NCBI RefSeq assembly: GCF_030285925.1
Contig: NZ_CP127251.1
Location: forward strand, 2,480,001 to 2,544,000
From: Devosia sp. YIM 151766
Lineage (GTDB): Bacteria > Pseudomonadota > Alphaproteobacteria > Rhizobiales > Devosiaceae
Reading direction: 5' to 3'
Length of the DNA stretch: 64,000 bases
Shown here: positions 19,364 through 27,484 of the stretch, one piece after another
Layout: each line of letters starts with the position of its first letter
Numbering within the stretch: the stretch's first letter is position 1
Notes under the pieces: generated by a model
Seen by the model: the letters and a program-made list of their open reading frames with translations, nothing else
Told to the model about the DNA's origin: nothing
Database searches by the model: none
Made by a program: the position numbers and the translations under genes

Positions 19364-19370
19364 AGTCTAC

Positions 19371-20099
19371 TCACATGGTTGCGCCACCATCGGCGACATA
19401 AACGGCGCCGGTGGTGTAGGCTGATTCATCGGAGGCAAGATGCACGGCCAGAGCCGCGATCTCTTCCGGACGCCCGAGCCGCCCCAAGGGCTGGCGGGCG
19501 ACAAAGGCGGCGCGGGCGGCTTCATAATCGCCGGTATCCCGCGCCCGCTGATCGAGTGACGGACTCTCCGTGGTCCCTGGAGCAATGAGATTGGCGCGAA
19601 TGCCGCGATCGGCGAAATCGGCCGCCAGGCCCTTGGTCAGACCCAGAAGCGCCGCCTTGCTCGCGCCATAGGCGAAGCGGTTGGGCGTACCCTTTATGGC
19701 GCCGGCAATCGAGCCGACATTGATGATATTACCGCTGCCCCGCTCGAGCATGCCGGGCAGCAGCGCCTTGGCGAGGCGGAAACAGGCGCTGACATTGATG
19801 TCGAAAGAGCGGGCCCAATCATCCTCGTCGCAATCGAGGATGGTTCCGGCATGCACATAACCGGCGACATTGACCAGAATATCGACAGCCCCCACGCTGC
19901 CCGCAAAGGCGGCGATGGCGTGATGATCGCCGACATCGAGGCTGTGCGTCTCGATCGGAGCCGGCAGCGTAAATGGCGAGCGGCTGGTCGCTATCACCTT
20001 CGCGCCCTCGGCGGCGAAGGCCAATGCGATGGCGCGGCCGATACCAGCGCCGGCGCCGGTGATAATGGCGGTTTTGCCTTCAAGGCGCAGTCTGGTCAT
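19371..20099 (-). CDS. SDR-family dehydrogenase (KDF dehydrogenase/BDH2-like)
   Basis: A 242-residue classical short-chain dehydrogenase. The cofactor motif is TGAGAGIGRA, followed by NVAG, the catalytic Ser in NVGSIAGAIKG and YGASKAA. The stretch NVAGYVHAGTILDCDEDDW and the PGTTESPSL loop closely resemble BDH2/DHRS6 and the 2-keto-3-deoxy-L-fuconate dehydrogenases of oxidative deoxysugar pathways. NAD preference is suggested by the second-strand context but not proven. Its start overlaps the GntR stop (ATGA at 20096-20099). Together with the neighbouring genes I infer a role in sugar-acid oxidation. Confidence 0.85.
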   Translation of the reverse strand: MTRLRLEGKTAIITGAGAGIGRAIALAFAAEGAKVIATSRSPFTLPAPIETHSLDVGDHHAIAAFAGSVGAVDILVNVAGYVHAGTILDCDEDDWARSFDINVSACFRLAKALLPGMLERGSGNIINVGSIAGAIKGTPNRFAYGASKAALLGLTKGLAADFADRGIRANLIAPGTTESPSLDQRARDTGDYEAARAAFVARQPLGRLGRPEEIAALAVHLASDESAYTTGAVYVADGGATM

Positions 20100-20779
20100 G
20101 GGGTCTCCGTCTCCCTCTCGCTCATGGCGCCGTGTTCCAGCACTTCGAGATAGGCCACTTTGGTCTCCTCGATATGCAGTTCCAGTTCCTTGAGCAGTGC
20201 CGGGATATCTTTTGTTCGTATGGCGCCAAGCACTTTGTGATGCTGGACGATCGAGCGGGAATTGAGTTCGGTGAGACGGGACAAGCGCGAACGCAAAGCC
20301 TGGGTTCGCGCCGCGATCTGGCTATAGGCATCGCGCAGATATTTGTTGCCGCACAGGTCGATAAAGGCCTGATGGTACTGCCCATCGAGCTTCTGATAGG
20401 ACACCATATCCTTGGTGTCATATGCCAATTGCATACCCACCATGATCTCCGACATGATGTCGACCAGAGCCTCGTGATTGCGCTCGATCGCCAATTGGAT
20501 GGCGGCCAGTTCGAGCACTTTGCGCAATTCGCTGATCTGCAACACGTCTTCGGCGCCGATGCGCACCACGAACGTGCCCTTTTGCGCCATCACCTCCACG
20601 AGGCCTTCGAGTTGCAATTGCTGCAGCGCTTCGCGCACCGGGGTCTTGGACAGGCCCATATCGGCTGCCAGCGTATTCTCCGACAGCGATGCGCCCAGGT
20701 TCAGCCGGTCATCGATGATGCGTTCGCGCAGTTCGTCGACAACCATTTCCTTCAGTGACTTCGGTCGAGTCAGTTTCAT
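20096..20779 (-). CDS. GntR/FadR-type (FCD) transcriptional regulator
   Basis: A 227-residue regulator. The N-terminal winged helix-turn-helix is LKEMVVDELRERIIDDRL ... LSKTPVREALQQLQLEGLV. The C-terminal all-helical FCD ligand domain has the metal-binding pattern (D-x-x-F/Y-H in DGQYHQAFIDL, with later His residues QHHKVL and ELHIEE). ATG 20779 follows GGAGGTGG closely; the frame is open 27 codons further without a ribosome site. It sits inside the TRAP operon between dctM and the SDR gene, so it probably autoregulates the locus and responds to an intermediate. Candidate operator copies are at 20853-20862 and 23829-23838. Confidence 0.9.
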   Translation of the reverse strand: MKLTRPKSLKEMVVDELRERIIDDRLNLGASLSENTLAADMGLSKTPVREALQQLQLEGLVEVMAQKGTFVVRIGAEDVLQISELRKVLELAAIQLAIERNHEALVDIMSEIMVGMQLAYDTKDMVSYQKLDGQYHQAFIDLCGNKYLRDAYSQIAARTQALRSRLSRLTELNSRSIVQHHKVLGAIRTKDIPALLKELELHIEETKVAYLEVLEHGAMSERETETP

Positions 20780-20817
20780 TCCACCTCCCAAACCGCTGGC
20801 AATTCGGCAATTGTGCC

Positions 20818-20862
20818 GGATCGTGGCACGATCGCACCACGATCCGATTCCAAGATGCAAGA
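20818..20862. promoter_or_regulatory. Inverted repeat and candidate GntR operator upstream of the regulator gene
   Basis: GGATCGTGG (20818-20826) and CCACGATCC (20837-20845) form 9-base arms with a 10-base spacer. Just beyond is AGATGCAAGA at 20853-20862, which recurs at the dctP/epimerase intergenic region. The element lies between dctM and gntR and could be an operator, an internal promoter or an attenuating hairpin. Confidence 0.45.
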
Positions 20863-20870
20863 CTAACCCG

Positions 20871-22151
20871 TTAGCCGAAAATCAGATTGGGAACAAAAAG
20901 GACGACTTGCGGCATGAAGATCAGCAGCATCGTCACCACCACGATTGCCAGCAGCAGCGGCCAGCCTTCGCGGATATAGTCCTTTACCGAGACTTTCAGG
21001 ATCGAGCAGACGGTATACATTGCCGCGCCGACCGGGGGCGTGAAATTGCCCAGGGTTGCCGAGATGATGAAGACCACGCCGAAATGGACGGGGTCGCCGC
21101 CAAGCTTGGTCACCACCGGCAGAACGATCGGCGTCATCATGATGATCAGCACGGTCGCGTCGATGAAGAAGCCCAGGAACACCACCAGCAGCACGATCAG
21201 CACCATCACCAATTGCACATTATCGGTGATACCGGAGAGGCCGCCCGCCATCAGCTCGGGCAGACGATCGAAGACGATGCCATAGCCGAAAATGGCCGAC
21301 AGGCTGATCAGGAACATCACCGCGCCCACGTCGCCGAGGCTGGTTTCGAGCGCCTCAAGGAAGCTCTTCACCGTCAGCTGGCGATAGACCAGGAAACCGA
21401 TGAACAGAGCATAGACCACGGCAAAGGCACCGATTTCGGACGGGGTGAATACCCCCATGCGCAGCCCGAGCAGCAGGAAGATCGGGAACATCAGCGCCCA
21501 GATGCCGCCGCCGAACGCCTTGACCGTTTCGGACATGGTGGGCGCCGTGGTCCGCTCGGGCGGATAGCCGCGCCTGGTGGCGGTGACCCAGACGGTGAAG
21601 CTCATCGCCACGCCCAGGATCAGCGCCGGCACGATACCGGCCGCGAACAGGCGGCCGATCGAGACCGAGCCGATAGTGCCGAACAGGATCATGCCGATGC
21701 CGGGCGGAATGATCGGGGTCAGGAGCGAGGTGAAGGACAGGACCGCGGCGGTGAAGCCCTTGGTCATGCCGCGCTTGATCATCTGGTCGCCGAGGATGCG
21801 CGACTGCATCGCGGCATCGGCGATAGCCGAACCGGACACGCCACCCATCAGGGCCGACAGGGCGATCGACACCTGAGCCAGCCCGCCGCGCAGGCGGCCC
21901 GTCAGCACCGAGGCCAGGTTGAGCAGGCCCTCGGTGATGCCCGAGCGGTTCATCAGATTGCCCGCGACGATAAAGAGGGGCACCGCCAGCAGCGAAAAGT
22001 TCTGCGTCGACGATACCGTCACCTGCAGCGGGATGGATATCGGCAATTCGGGATGCTGGAAGAAGAACAGCATGCCGGAAATGCCGATGGCGAAGGCGAC
22101 GGGCATGCCGATGACGAGAAGGACGGCAAAGGCCAGGGATACGAGCAACAT
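20871..22151 (-). CDS. dctM: TRAP transporter large permease (DctM-like)
   Basis: A 426-residue inner-membrane subunit with about 12 hydrophobic segments. It is the channel component that imports organic acids or sugar acids with a sodium or proton gradient. Typical stretches are MPVAFAIGISGMLFFFQHPE, the VSGSAIADAAMQSRILGDQM loop and the PPGIGMILFG motif, repeated later in FTPPVGAAMYTVCSI. Length is standard. It lies 8 bases after the stop of dctQ, and the gntR gene follows. The substrate is set mainly by the binding protein at 22672-23661. Confidence 0.95.
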   Translation of the reverse strand: MLLVSLAFAVLLVIGMPVAFAIGISGMLFFFQHPELPISIPLQVTVSSTQNFSLLAVPLFIVAGNLMNRSGITEGLLNLASVLTGRLRGGLAQVSIALSALMGGVSGSAIADAAMQSRILGDQMIKRGMTKGFTAAVLSFTSLLTPIIPPGIGMILFGTIGSVSIGRLFAAGIVPALILGVAMSFTVWVTATRRGYPPERTTAPTMSETVKAFGGGIWALMFPIFLLLGLRMGVFTPSEIGAFAVVYALFIGFLVYRQLTVKSFLEALETSLGDVGAVMFLISLSAIFGYGIVFDRLPELMAGGLSGITDNVQLVMVLIVLLVVFLGFFIDATVLIIMMTPIVLPVVTKLGGDPVHFGVVFIISATLGNFTPPVGAAMYTVCSILKVSVKDYIREGWPLLLAIVVVTMLLIFMPQVVLFVPNLIFG

Positions 22152-22159
22152 GGCGGGGC

Positions 22160-22648
22160 TCAGCTCAGGGATGCAGTCGGAGCGGCACGGTCGATGCGCT
22201 GCTTGCGAAGTTTGAGAAGGGTGGTGATCAGCATCAGCCCGCAGCCAACGGCAATCGAGCTGGTGACCCAGGAATAGGAGACATTCGGAATGCCGTTAAA
22301 GGTACGGGAACGGCTGGCCCATGCCAGCTGGATGCCGTACCAGACGCCATAGGCCAGAAAGGCCGAGATGATCAGCAGGTTGATGGTATCGAGGATACGC
22401 CGCGCCCTTTCCGACATCATTTCGGTAAACAGATCCAGCGACATCAGCGTATTGGTGCGCCAGGCAATGTCGGCGCACAGGAAAACGGCCCAGGCGATGA
22501 AGCAGGTTGCCAGGTCGATCGTCCAGTTGAGGGGATGGTGCAGCATGCGCGCCACCCCGCCCAACAGCACCATGATGATCATGGCGACCAGACATAAACC
22601 GGCGAGAACCACTTCCAGCCGCAGGAGGGAACGATAGATTGCTTGCAT
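22160..22648 (-). CDS. dctQ: TRAP transporter small permease (DctQ-like)
   Basis: A 162-residue membrane protein with four hydrophobic helices. It is the small partner of DctM: VVLAGLCLVAMIIMVLLGGV, NWTIDLATCFIAWAVFL, and the conserved SLDLFTEMMSERARRILD loop. It sits between the binding-protein and DctM genes in the order dctP-dctQ-dctM. Its short basic C-terminal tail is normal. The ATG at 22648 has a weak upstream GAGGG. Confidence 0.9.
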   Translation of the reverse strand: MQAIYRSLLRLEVVLAGLCLVAMIIMVLLGGVARMLHHPLNWTIDLATCFIAWAVFLCADIAWRTNTLMSLDLFTEMMSERARRILDTINLLIISAFLAYGVWYGIQLAWASRSRTFNGIPNVSYSWVTSSIAVGCGLMLITTLLKLRKQRIDRAAPTASLS

Positions 22649-22671
22649 GGTAAGGCCCTCGCCGGTTTGGA

Positions 22672-23661
22672 TTATTCGCCGCGCAGTTCTTTGTAGAGAG
22701 CGTCGCGAACCTCTACGAGGCCGAGCGCCTCATAGGCTTCGATGCTCTTGGCGCGGAAGGCTTCGATATCGACATTGTCGGTGACGATCAGACCGGCTTC
22801 CACCAGCGCGGCCTTTTCGGTTTCGGCCTGGCCCTCGAGCACGGCGGTCACTTCCTGGCCGGCAACGCGGCACTCTTCGACCAGCGCCGTCTGGTAATCG
22901 GCCGGAAGCGACTGGAACCAGGAGGCGGACACCACCTCGAAATTCATCAGGAGGATGTGGCCGGTCTCGGAGACGTGGCTGAGCACTTCCTGAAGATTGT
23001 TGGGGCGGATATTGGCATAGGTGACTTCGGCGCCGTCCACGGCGCGCTGCTGCAGGCCCGGATAGATCTCACCAAAAGCCATGGCCGTCGGGGCGGCGCC
23101 CAGGGCACGGGTGGCTTCCTGCCAGATCGGCGCGGGCGGAGTGCGGATGCGCAGGCCCGAAAGCTCTTCCGGATTGGTGATCGGCTGGTTGGTAAAGACG
23201 TGGCGCAGGCCTTGGGAGAAGTCGAAACATACGACCTGCAGGCCATGATCATTCGCCAATTCGTCGATCCAGCCCTGGACCGATGGCAGTTCGGCAAGCT
23301 GGAAGGCTTCGTCGAACGATTCCACCAGATAAGGACCGTTCAGCACCGCGATCTCGGGCACGTAATTGCCCAGGCGAGCCGCGTCGGTATTGAGGCCGAA
23401 GCTGGCGCCCATGCGGAGCTGCTCGATGATGTCTTCCTCGACGCCCAGCTGGCCCGAATGGAACACCTCGATCTTGAGGCCGCCATTGGTGCGTTCCGCC
23501 ACCCGCTCGGCCCAGTTCTCGAACGCCTCGTGATAGGCCTCGGTCGGGGTATGGACGTGGTTGAAGCGCAGCACGAATTCCTGCGCCGTCGTTGGAGCGG
23601 CTGCAAGCAGTGCAAGCCCGGTTGCGCCCAGAAGGGCGGCGATACGCTTGTTGAGCGCCAT
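22672..23661 (-). CDS. dctP: TRAP transporter substrate-binding protein (DctP-like)
   Basis: A 329-residue periplasmic receptor. The signal peptide (MALNKRIAALLGATGLALLA) is cleaved near TTAQEF. The mature protein begins FVLRFNHVHTPTEAYHEAFE. The substrate-carboxylate arginine lies in GLRIRTPPAPIWQEA, followed by GAAPTAMAFGEIYPGLQQRAVDGAE, the family signature. It delivers the ligand to DctQM. ATG 23661 follows GGAGTTACCA; the upstream open frame lacks this site. It is the first gene of a minus-strand operon, and its promoter faces that of the epimerase gene. Confidence 0.95.
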   Translation of the reverse strand: MALNKRIAALLGATGLALLAAAPTTAQEFVLRFNHVHTPTEAYHEAFENWAERVAERTNGGLKIEVFHSGQLGVEEDIIEQLRMGASFGLNTDAARLGNYVPEIAVLNGPYLVESFDEAFQLAELPSVQGWIDELANDHGLQVVCFDFSQGLRHVFTNQPITNPEELSGLRIRTPPAPIWQEATRALGAAPTAMAFGEIYPGLQQRAVDGAEVTYANIRPNNLQEVLSHVSETGHILLMNFEVVSASWFQSLPADYQTALVEECRVAGQEVTAVLEGQAETEKAALVEAGLIVTDNVDIEAFRAKSIEAYEALGLVEVRDALYKELRGE

Positions 23662-23807
23662 TGGTAACTCCCAAAAGTTTGGACCACGCGAAGGCAGCCG
23701 CAGAACAGATATTTGAAGGATTTCGTCCTCCTCCTTCACCGCAGAATCCCGCTTCGGCCGCTTGGAGACGGCCTTGTTTTGCGAGTCCCATGGATCAGGC
23801 TCGGGTG

Positions 23808-23838
23808 ATCTTGCATAGTTGCATATCAGATGCAAGAT
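23808..23838. promoter_or_regulatory. Inverted repeat in the divergent dctP/epimerase promoter region
   Basis: ATCTTGCAT (23808-23816) and ATGCAAGAT (23830-23838) form a perfect 9-base inverted repeat with a 13-base spacer holding another TTGCAT. It lies between the divergent TRAP operon and epimerase genes, and its right arm repeats the AGATGCAAGA found at 20853. This is the expected type of site for the GntR-family regulator encoded in the operon. An AT-rich TTGATATATAGGATAT at about 23906-23921 abuts the epimerase start. Confidence 0.55.
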
Positions 23839-23923
23839 ATCAGGTATGAGCAGGACGCATTGCGGCCTGTAATCGCCTTCCGGGGAAATTCCTGGTGCAA
23901 GTGCTTGATATATAGGATATTTT

Positions 23924-24772
23924 ATGGGACAGCGCTCCATACACGCATATACTTGGGCCCCGATGTGGACCACCGAATATGGGGAACATGCGGTAAATCG
24001 TGCCGCCGCTCTGGGCTATCACCACGTGGTCGTGCCAATCCGGAATCACGAAAATATCGATGCCAAGGCTATAGCCGGGATCTTCGCCGCAGCCGCGATC
24101 AAGCCGGTGACGACATCGCCGCTCCAGCCGGAAAACGACATATCGAGCACTGACCGGACGATCTGGCAGCGCGGTGTCGACCGGCACAAGGCGGCGCTCG
24201 ATCTGGCGGCGGAAATAGGCGCCGACCGCATGGGCGGTATTCTTTACTCAGCCTTCGGCAAGGCCTCGCGGGTCGCCGGCGAAGATAATTTCAAGGCCGC
24301 CGCCGAGGGCTTGGCGCTGGTTGCGGAAAAGGCGCGCGGAATGGGGATGATCCTCTCGCTCGAAGTGGTCAACCGTTATGAGACCAACCTCATCAACACC
24401 GCCGCCGACGCGGTGCGCCTCATCGAGACCATTGGCGCCGACAATGTGAAGGTTCACCTCGACACGTTCCACATGAACATCGAAGAAGATGACATGATGG
24501 CGGCGCTGGAACTGGCGCTGCCCCATCTGGCCTATTTCGAAATCGACCAGAACCATCGGGGCCTGCTGAGCCGGGGCACGATCGACTTTTCGCCCTTCCT
24601 CGAGCGCCTGAAACAGGCTCAATATACCGGCCTCATCGGCGTCGAGGCATTCTCGTCCGCCATTTCACACCCCGACATCACCGCCGGTGTGGGCGCCTGG
24701 CGCAACATGTTCGACAATGGCGACGACGTCGCCCGTGAAGGCGTCGAACTCATGGCCCGACACGGCTTCTGA
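23924..24772 (+). CDS. TIM-barrel sugar epimerase of the tagatose/psicose 3-epimerase family
   Basis: A 282-residue AP-endonuclease-2-type TIM barrel. Metal-site residues known from D-tagatose 3-epimerases appear as E147 (LSLEVVNRYE), D180 (VHLDTFHMNIEE) and E241 (GVEAFS). The strand that normally supplies the third ligand, a His (HxHIGE-type), reads YFEIDQNHRG, so that His is E206 and the following Glu is Q209. The fold and LDTFHMN motif are strong, but activity may differ. It is divergent from the TRAP operon across a likely shared operator, so it probably acts on the imported sugar or acid. The start is ATG 23924. Confidence 0.85.
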   Translation: MGQRSIHAYTWAPMWTTEYGEHAVNRAAALGYHHVVVPIRNHENIDAKAIAGIFAAAAIKPVTTSPLQPENDISSTDRTIWQRGVDRHKAALDLAAEIGADRMGGILYSAFGKASRVAGEDNFKAAAEGLALVAEKARGMGMILSLEVVNRYETNLINTAADAVRLIETIGADNVKVHLDTFHMNIEEDDMMAALELALPHLAYFEIDQNHRGLLSRGTIDFSPFLERLKQAQYTGLIGVEAFSSAISHPDITAGVGAWRNMFDNGDDVAREGVELMARHGF

Positions 24773-24962
24773 TCTGTCGGCGCAGCACCAGCCCGGCGGC
24801 GCACCGAGAGCCGCCGGCAGGGCGCCGGTCACGTCTATGGCGCTCAGTCTTTCTGGCACTCTCGCCTGCCAAGACCGGGACACGAAAAACCGCCCGGACG
24901 CGGCGATATGGAACGCGTCCCTGCCGACTCCGTTGATCAAGGCACCTATGATGGAGAGGGCC

Positions 24963-25211
24963 ATGAACAAGGAGAAAGCAGCCTCGCGGCTGTCCGAGAG
25001 CGACCTTGCCGCCGAGCGCATGGGCCGCAACAGCCTGCAAGGCGATGACCAGACGAACGTTCCCAATCAGCGCCAAGCGGTGCCGGACGAAAACCAGGAA
25101 ACCGACGGCGTGATTGAAAGCTTCGAAAAGCTCGATAAGGACAAGCGAGCCCGTGATGACCTTGGAAAGGGCAATCGCTCCGGCAAAGCGGCCGACAAAG
25201 GCCAACCTTGA
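24963..25211 (+). CDS. Small hydrophilic protein of unknown function
   Basis: An 82-residue, highly charged protein, MNKEKAASRLSESDLAAERM, with no signal, membrane segment or cysteine, predicted disordered with a Gln/Asn/Asp-rich middle. A GGAGAGG ribosome site lies at 24953-24959. It stands between the epimerase gene and a GFA-family gene on the same strand. I do not recognise a family. Confidence 0.5.
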   Translation: MNKEKAASRLSESDLAAERMGRNSLQGDDQTNVPNQRQAVPDENQETDGVIESFEKLDKDKRARDDLGKGNRSGKAADKGQP

Positions 25212-25251
25212 ACAGCCGGACAGGCATCGGCCATAAATTGAGAGAGGCGCC

Positions 25252-25635
25252 ATGGGCGTAGTCACTGGCGGGTGCCTGTGCGGTCGCGTTAGAATATCGG
25301 CCTCAGGTCCTCCCAACCGAGTTGGCATTTGTCACTGCCTTGATTGCCGCAAACATCACGGGGCGCTTTTCCACGCCTCGGCGATATTCCCTGAAGATGC
25401 GGTGACGATAGAGGGCGAGACACGGGACTATGCCGGACGATATTTCTGCCCCCTTTGCGGCTCGTCAATATTTTCCCGCACCGGCGGCGAAATCGAAGTG
25501 AACCTGGGCTCCTTGGACGCACCCAACCGGTTTGTACCGACATACGAGCTTTGGACGATCCGCCGCGAAACATGGTTGCCGGCGTTTCCGCTCACTCATA
25601 GTTTTCAGCGTGATCGTGAGACCAATAGCAGCTAA
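25252..25635 (+). CDS. GFA/CENP-V domain protein
   Basis: A 127-residue zinc-binding protein of the glutathione-dependent formaldehyde-activating-like (GFA, CENP-V) family. The metal cysteines are in GGCLCGRVR, ICHCLDCRKHHGALF and YFCPLCGSSIFSR, which is the usual three-cluster order. The substrate is unknown; many family members are annotated only by fold. The GAGAGG ribosome site precedes ATG 25252. It is located 40 bases after the small hydrophilic protein, with no shared function apparent. Confidence 0.85.
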   Translation: MGVVTGGCLCGRVRISASGPPNRVGICHCLDCRKHHGALFHASAIFPEDAVTIEGETRDYAGRYFCPLCGSSIFSRTGGEIEVNLGSLDAPNRFVPTYELWTIRRETWLPAFPLTHSFQRDRETNSS

Positions 25636-25751
25636 CGCCATTTCCGAACTGGCGCTATGCGCTGAGCGTACCCCTCGCCATCATTGTGGCCTTGCCGATT
25701 CCCGCCAATTGCCGGAATATTCATCTCCTAAGGTTTTGAAGGAGAACAAAA

Positions 25752-26591
25752 ATGCGAATGCTCACCGCAGCTTCCGTGGCGCTCCTGGCGTTGCCCTCGA
25801 TATCCCTGGCCGGCGAGGAGGTCGTTATGATCGACGGCACCCAGCGCCAAATTCCCACCACGATTACCCTGCCTGACGGCGATGGTCCCTTCCCCTTCGT
25901 CGTGATGTTTCATGGCACCGGCTCGGATCGTCACGAAGCCGGCGGCGGCTATGACCTCTTGGCCCCTAAACTTGCCGAGGCAGGAATCGCCAGTGCTCGC
26001 TTCGACTTTGCCGGCAATGGCGACAGCCCGGTCGACTATGTCGAGTACACGCCATCCAGCGGTCTTCAGGACGGGCAAGACGTCATCGCCTACATGCAGG
26101 GCCTGGACCAGGTTGCGGATGATCGTCTGGGCCTTCTGGGCTGGAGCCAGGGCGGCATGATCGCCATGATGGCCGCTATCCATACGCCCGACGAGGTCAA
26201 AAGTCTCGTAACCTGGGCCGGCGTCGTCGATATGTCGGACTATATGGCCGACAAATATGATGAGGCCAAAGCCAATGGTTTTACTGTCATGGAATTCGAT
26301 TGGCGCGAACCCCTCAACCTGTCAGTCGACTGGTTCGATGAAGTCCGAGCGCTAGACCTCGCCACCGACCTGGCCGGCTATGATGGGGCGGTGCTCGCCA
26401 TCGCTGGTTCCAATGACGACGTGGTATTGCCGGAAGTGACCGACACCATCTTGCAGGCTGCCGGTAGCGATGACGAGGCCAAAGAGATCATCGAAGGCGC
26501 CGATCATACCTTCAACATTTTCTCGGGAGACATGACTGCGTTCGACGAATTGATGCAGTTGACAGTCGACCGCTTCGCCACAACGCTCTGA
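25752..26591 (+). CDS. Exported alpha/beta hydrolase
   Basis: A 279-residue hydrolase with a short signal peptide (MRMLTAASVALLALPSISLA). The oxyanion region is MFHGTGSDRH and the nucleophile elbow is GLLGWSQGGMIA (Ser). The acid is likely the Asp of IAGSNDDVV, and the catalytic His is in GADHTFNIFSG near the C-terminus. It resembles dienelactone-hydrolase-like or acyl-transferring peptidase-like esterases; the substrate is not evident. AAGGAGAA lies before the ATG. A terminator hairpin follows. Confidence 0.85.
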   Translation: MRMLTAASVALLALPSISLAGEEVVMIDGTQRQIPTTITLPDGDGPFPFVVMFHGTGSDRHEAGGGYDLLAPKLAEAGIASARFDFAGNGDSPVDYVEYTPSSGLQDGQDVIAYMQGLDQVADDRLGLLGWSQGGMIAMMAAIHTPDEVKSLVTWAGVVDMSDYMADKYDEAKANGFTVMEFDWREPLNLSVDWFDEVRALDLATDLAGYDGAVLAIAGSNDDVVLPEVTDTILQAAGSDDEAKEIIEGADHTFNIFSGDMTAFDELMQLTVDRFATTL

Positions 26592-26597
26592 CTCAGC

Positions 26598-26624
26598 GCT
26601 CTGGCGGCGGACCTCCGCCAGAGC
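26598..26624 (+). terminator. Terminator-like hairpin after the hydrolase gene
   Basis: GCTCTGGCGG (26598-26607) pairs exactly with 26615-26624 around a 7-base loop, starting 6 bases after the stop codon. It is followed by CATTTCGC, which is not a strong T run. Confidence 0.6.
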
Positions 26625-26851
26625 CATTTCGCTGGCGATAGCTTATCGAATTGAGGCTGGGACTATTAAAGCCGAGGCAATCTTTTTCGCGCGGGGCTGA
26701 TGGCCATTTAGGCCGGCTGCTTCAAACCAAATCCTCCAACTTGCCTCCTCCTAGATGAGCAAGGAATTGCCGCCGCTCTGCGCTGCTGAAACTTCTTGCT
26801 CCTCCGCCAGTCTCCCGTCAATCTCAGGGCCATGGACTGGAGAGGAATGGC

Positions 26852-27229
26852 ATGGAACAGACCGTATTATGGCAAAAGGCCGAAGGGGCGGTCATTTTCA
26901 TTGCGGGCGTCACGCTTTTCAGCCTCGTTAGCGCCGAGCTTTCATGGTGGTTAGCAGTTCTCGCCTTTTTCGCCCCTGACCTGAGCTTCGCAAGTTATCT
27001 GTTGGGCCCAAAGATTGGCGCCGCCATCTACAATTTGGTTCATATCTATGCCTTCGGCACGGTGTTCATCGTACTCGGCACTGCGTTATCCGCTCCTGTC
27101 TTGGCCGCTCTGGGGGCGCTTTGGCTCGCTCACTCCGGACTCGATCGCCTGCTGGGATACGGGCTGAAATCTCCACAAGGATTTAGCTTCACCCACCTTG
27201 GCAGGATAGGCAAACAATCTCGCGAATGA
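26852..27229 (+). CDS. DUF4260 small membrane protein
   Basis: A 125-residue protein with hydrophobic stretches at about residues 12-38, 45-60 and 67-95. The C-terminal signature GLKSPQGFSFTHLGRIG is typical of DUF4260, a family of unknown function. ATG 26852 follows GAGAGGAATGGC. It stands alone between the hydrolase and tRNA-Met genes. The hydrophobicity supports an inner-membrane location; no function is inferred. Confidence 0.8.
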   Translation: MEQTVLWQKAEGAVIFIAGVTLFSLVSAELSWWLAVLAFFAPDLSFASYLLGPKIGAAIYNLVHIYAFGTVFIVLGTALSAPVLAALGALWLAHSGLDRLLGYGLKSPQGFSFTHLGRIGKQSRE

Positions 27230-27349
27230 CTGCCAAGAAGACCAGTTCCCCGCGTACGGAATCACCGCCCGCTAGGGATGGGTCTCCATACGCCCCGTTT
27301 TGGCCAAGGCTGGCTGAATCGAAATCGGTGCTGATTTTATTGAGGATTT

Positions 27350-27426
27350 TGGTAGCGGAGCCCAGATTTGAACTGGGGACACACGGATTATGATTCCGTT
27401 GCTCTAACCAACTGAGCTACTCCGCC
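27350..27426 (-). tRNA. tRNA-Met (CAT anticodon), elongator type
   Basis: The minus strand reads GGCGGAGTAGCTCAGTTGGT at the 5' end, with an anticodon stem ACGGA/TCCGT and loop ATCATAA, so the anticodon is CAT. The T arm is CCCAGTTCAAATCTGGG and the acceptor 3' side CTCCGCT is followed by encoded ACCA. The first acceptor pair is G-U. The anticodon stem lacks the three consecutive G-C pairs of the initiator, hence elongator Met; a lysidine-modified tRNA-Ile2 also has CAT and is not fully excluded. Confidence 0.9.
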
Positions 27427-27484
27427 CCAAGGGACGCCAGCCGGGGCCGGTGCGGGCCTTACTAAGGTTTGCCGGCTTGGCCTG

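Noticed and set aside
20478..22277. 599-codon plus-strand frame opposite gntR-dctM
   Set aside because: Extremely His/Asp/Gln-rich, typical of antisense to membrane-protein genes; dctM, dctQ and gntR explain the region.
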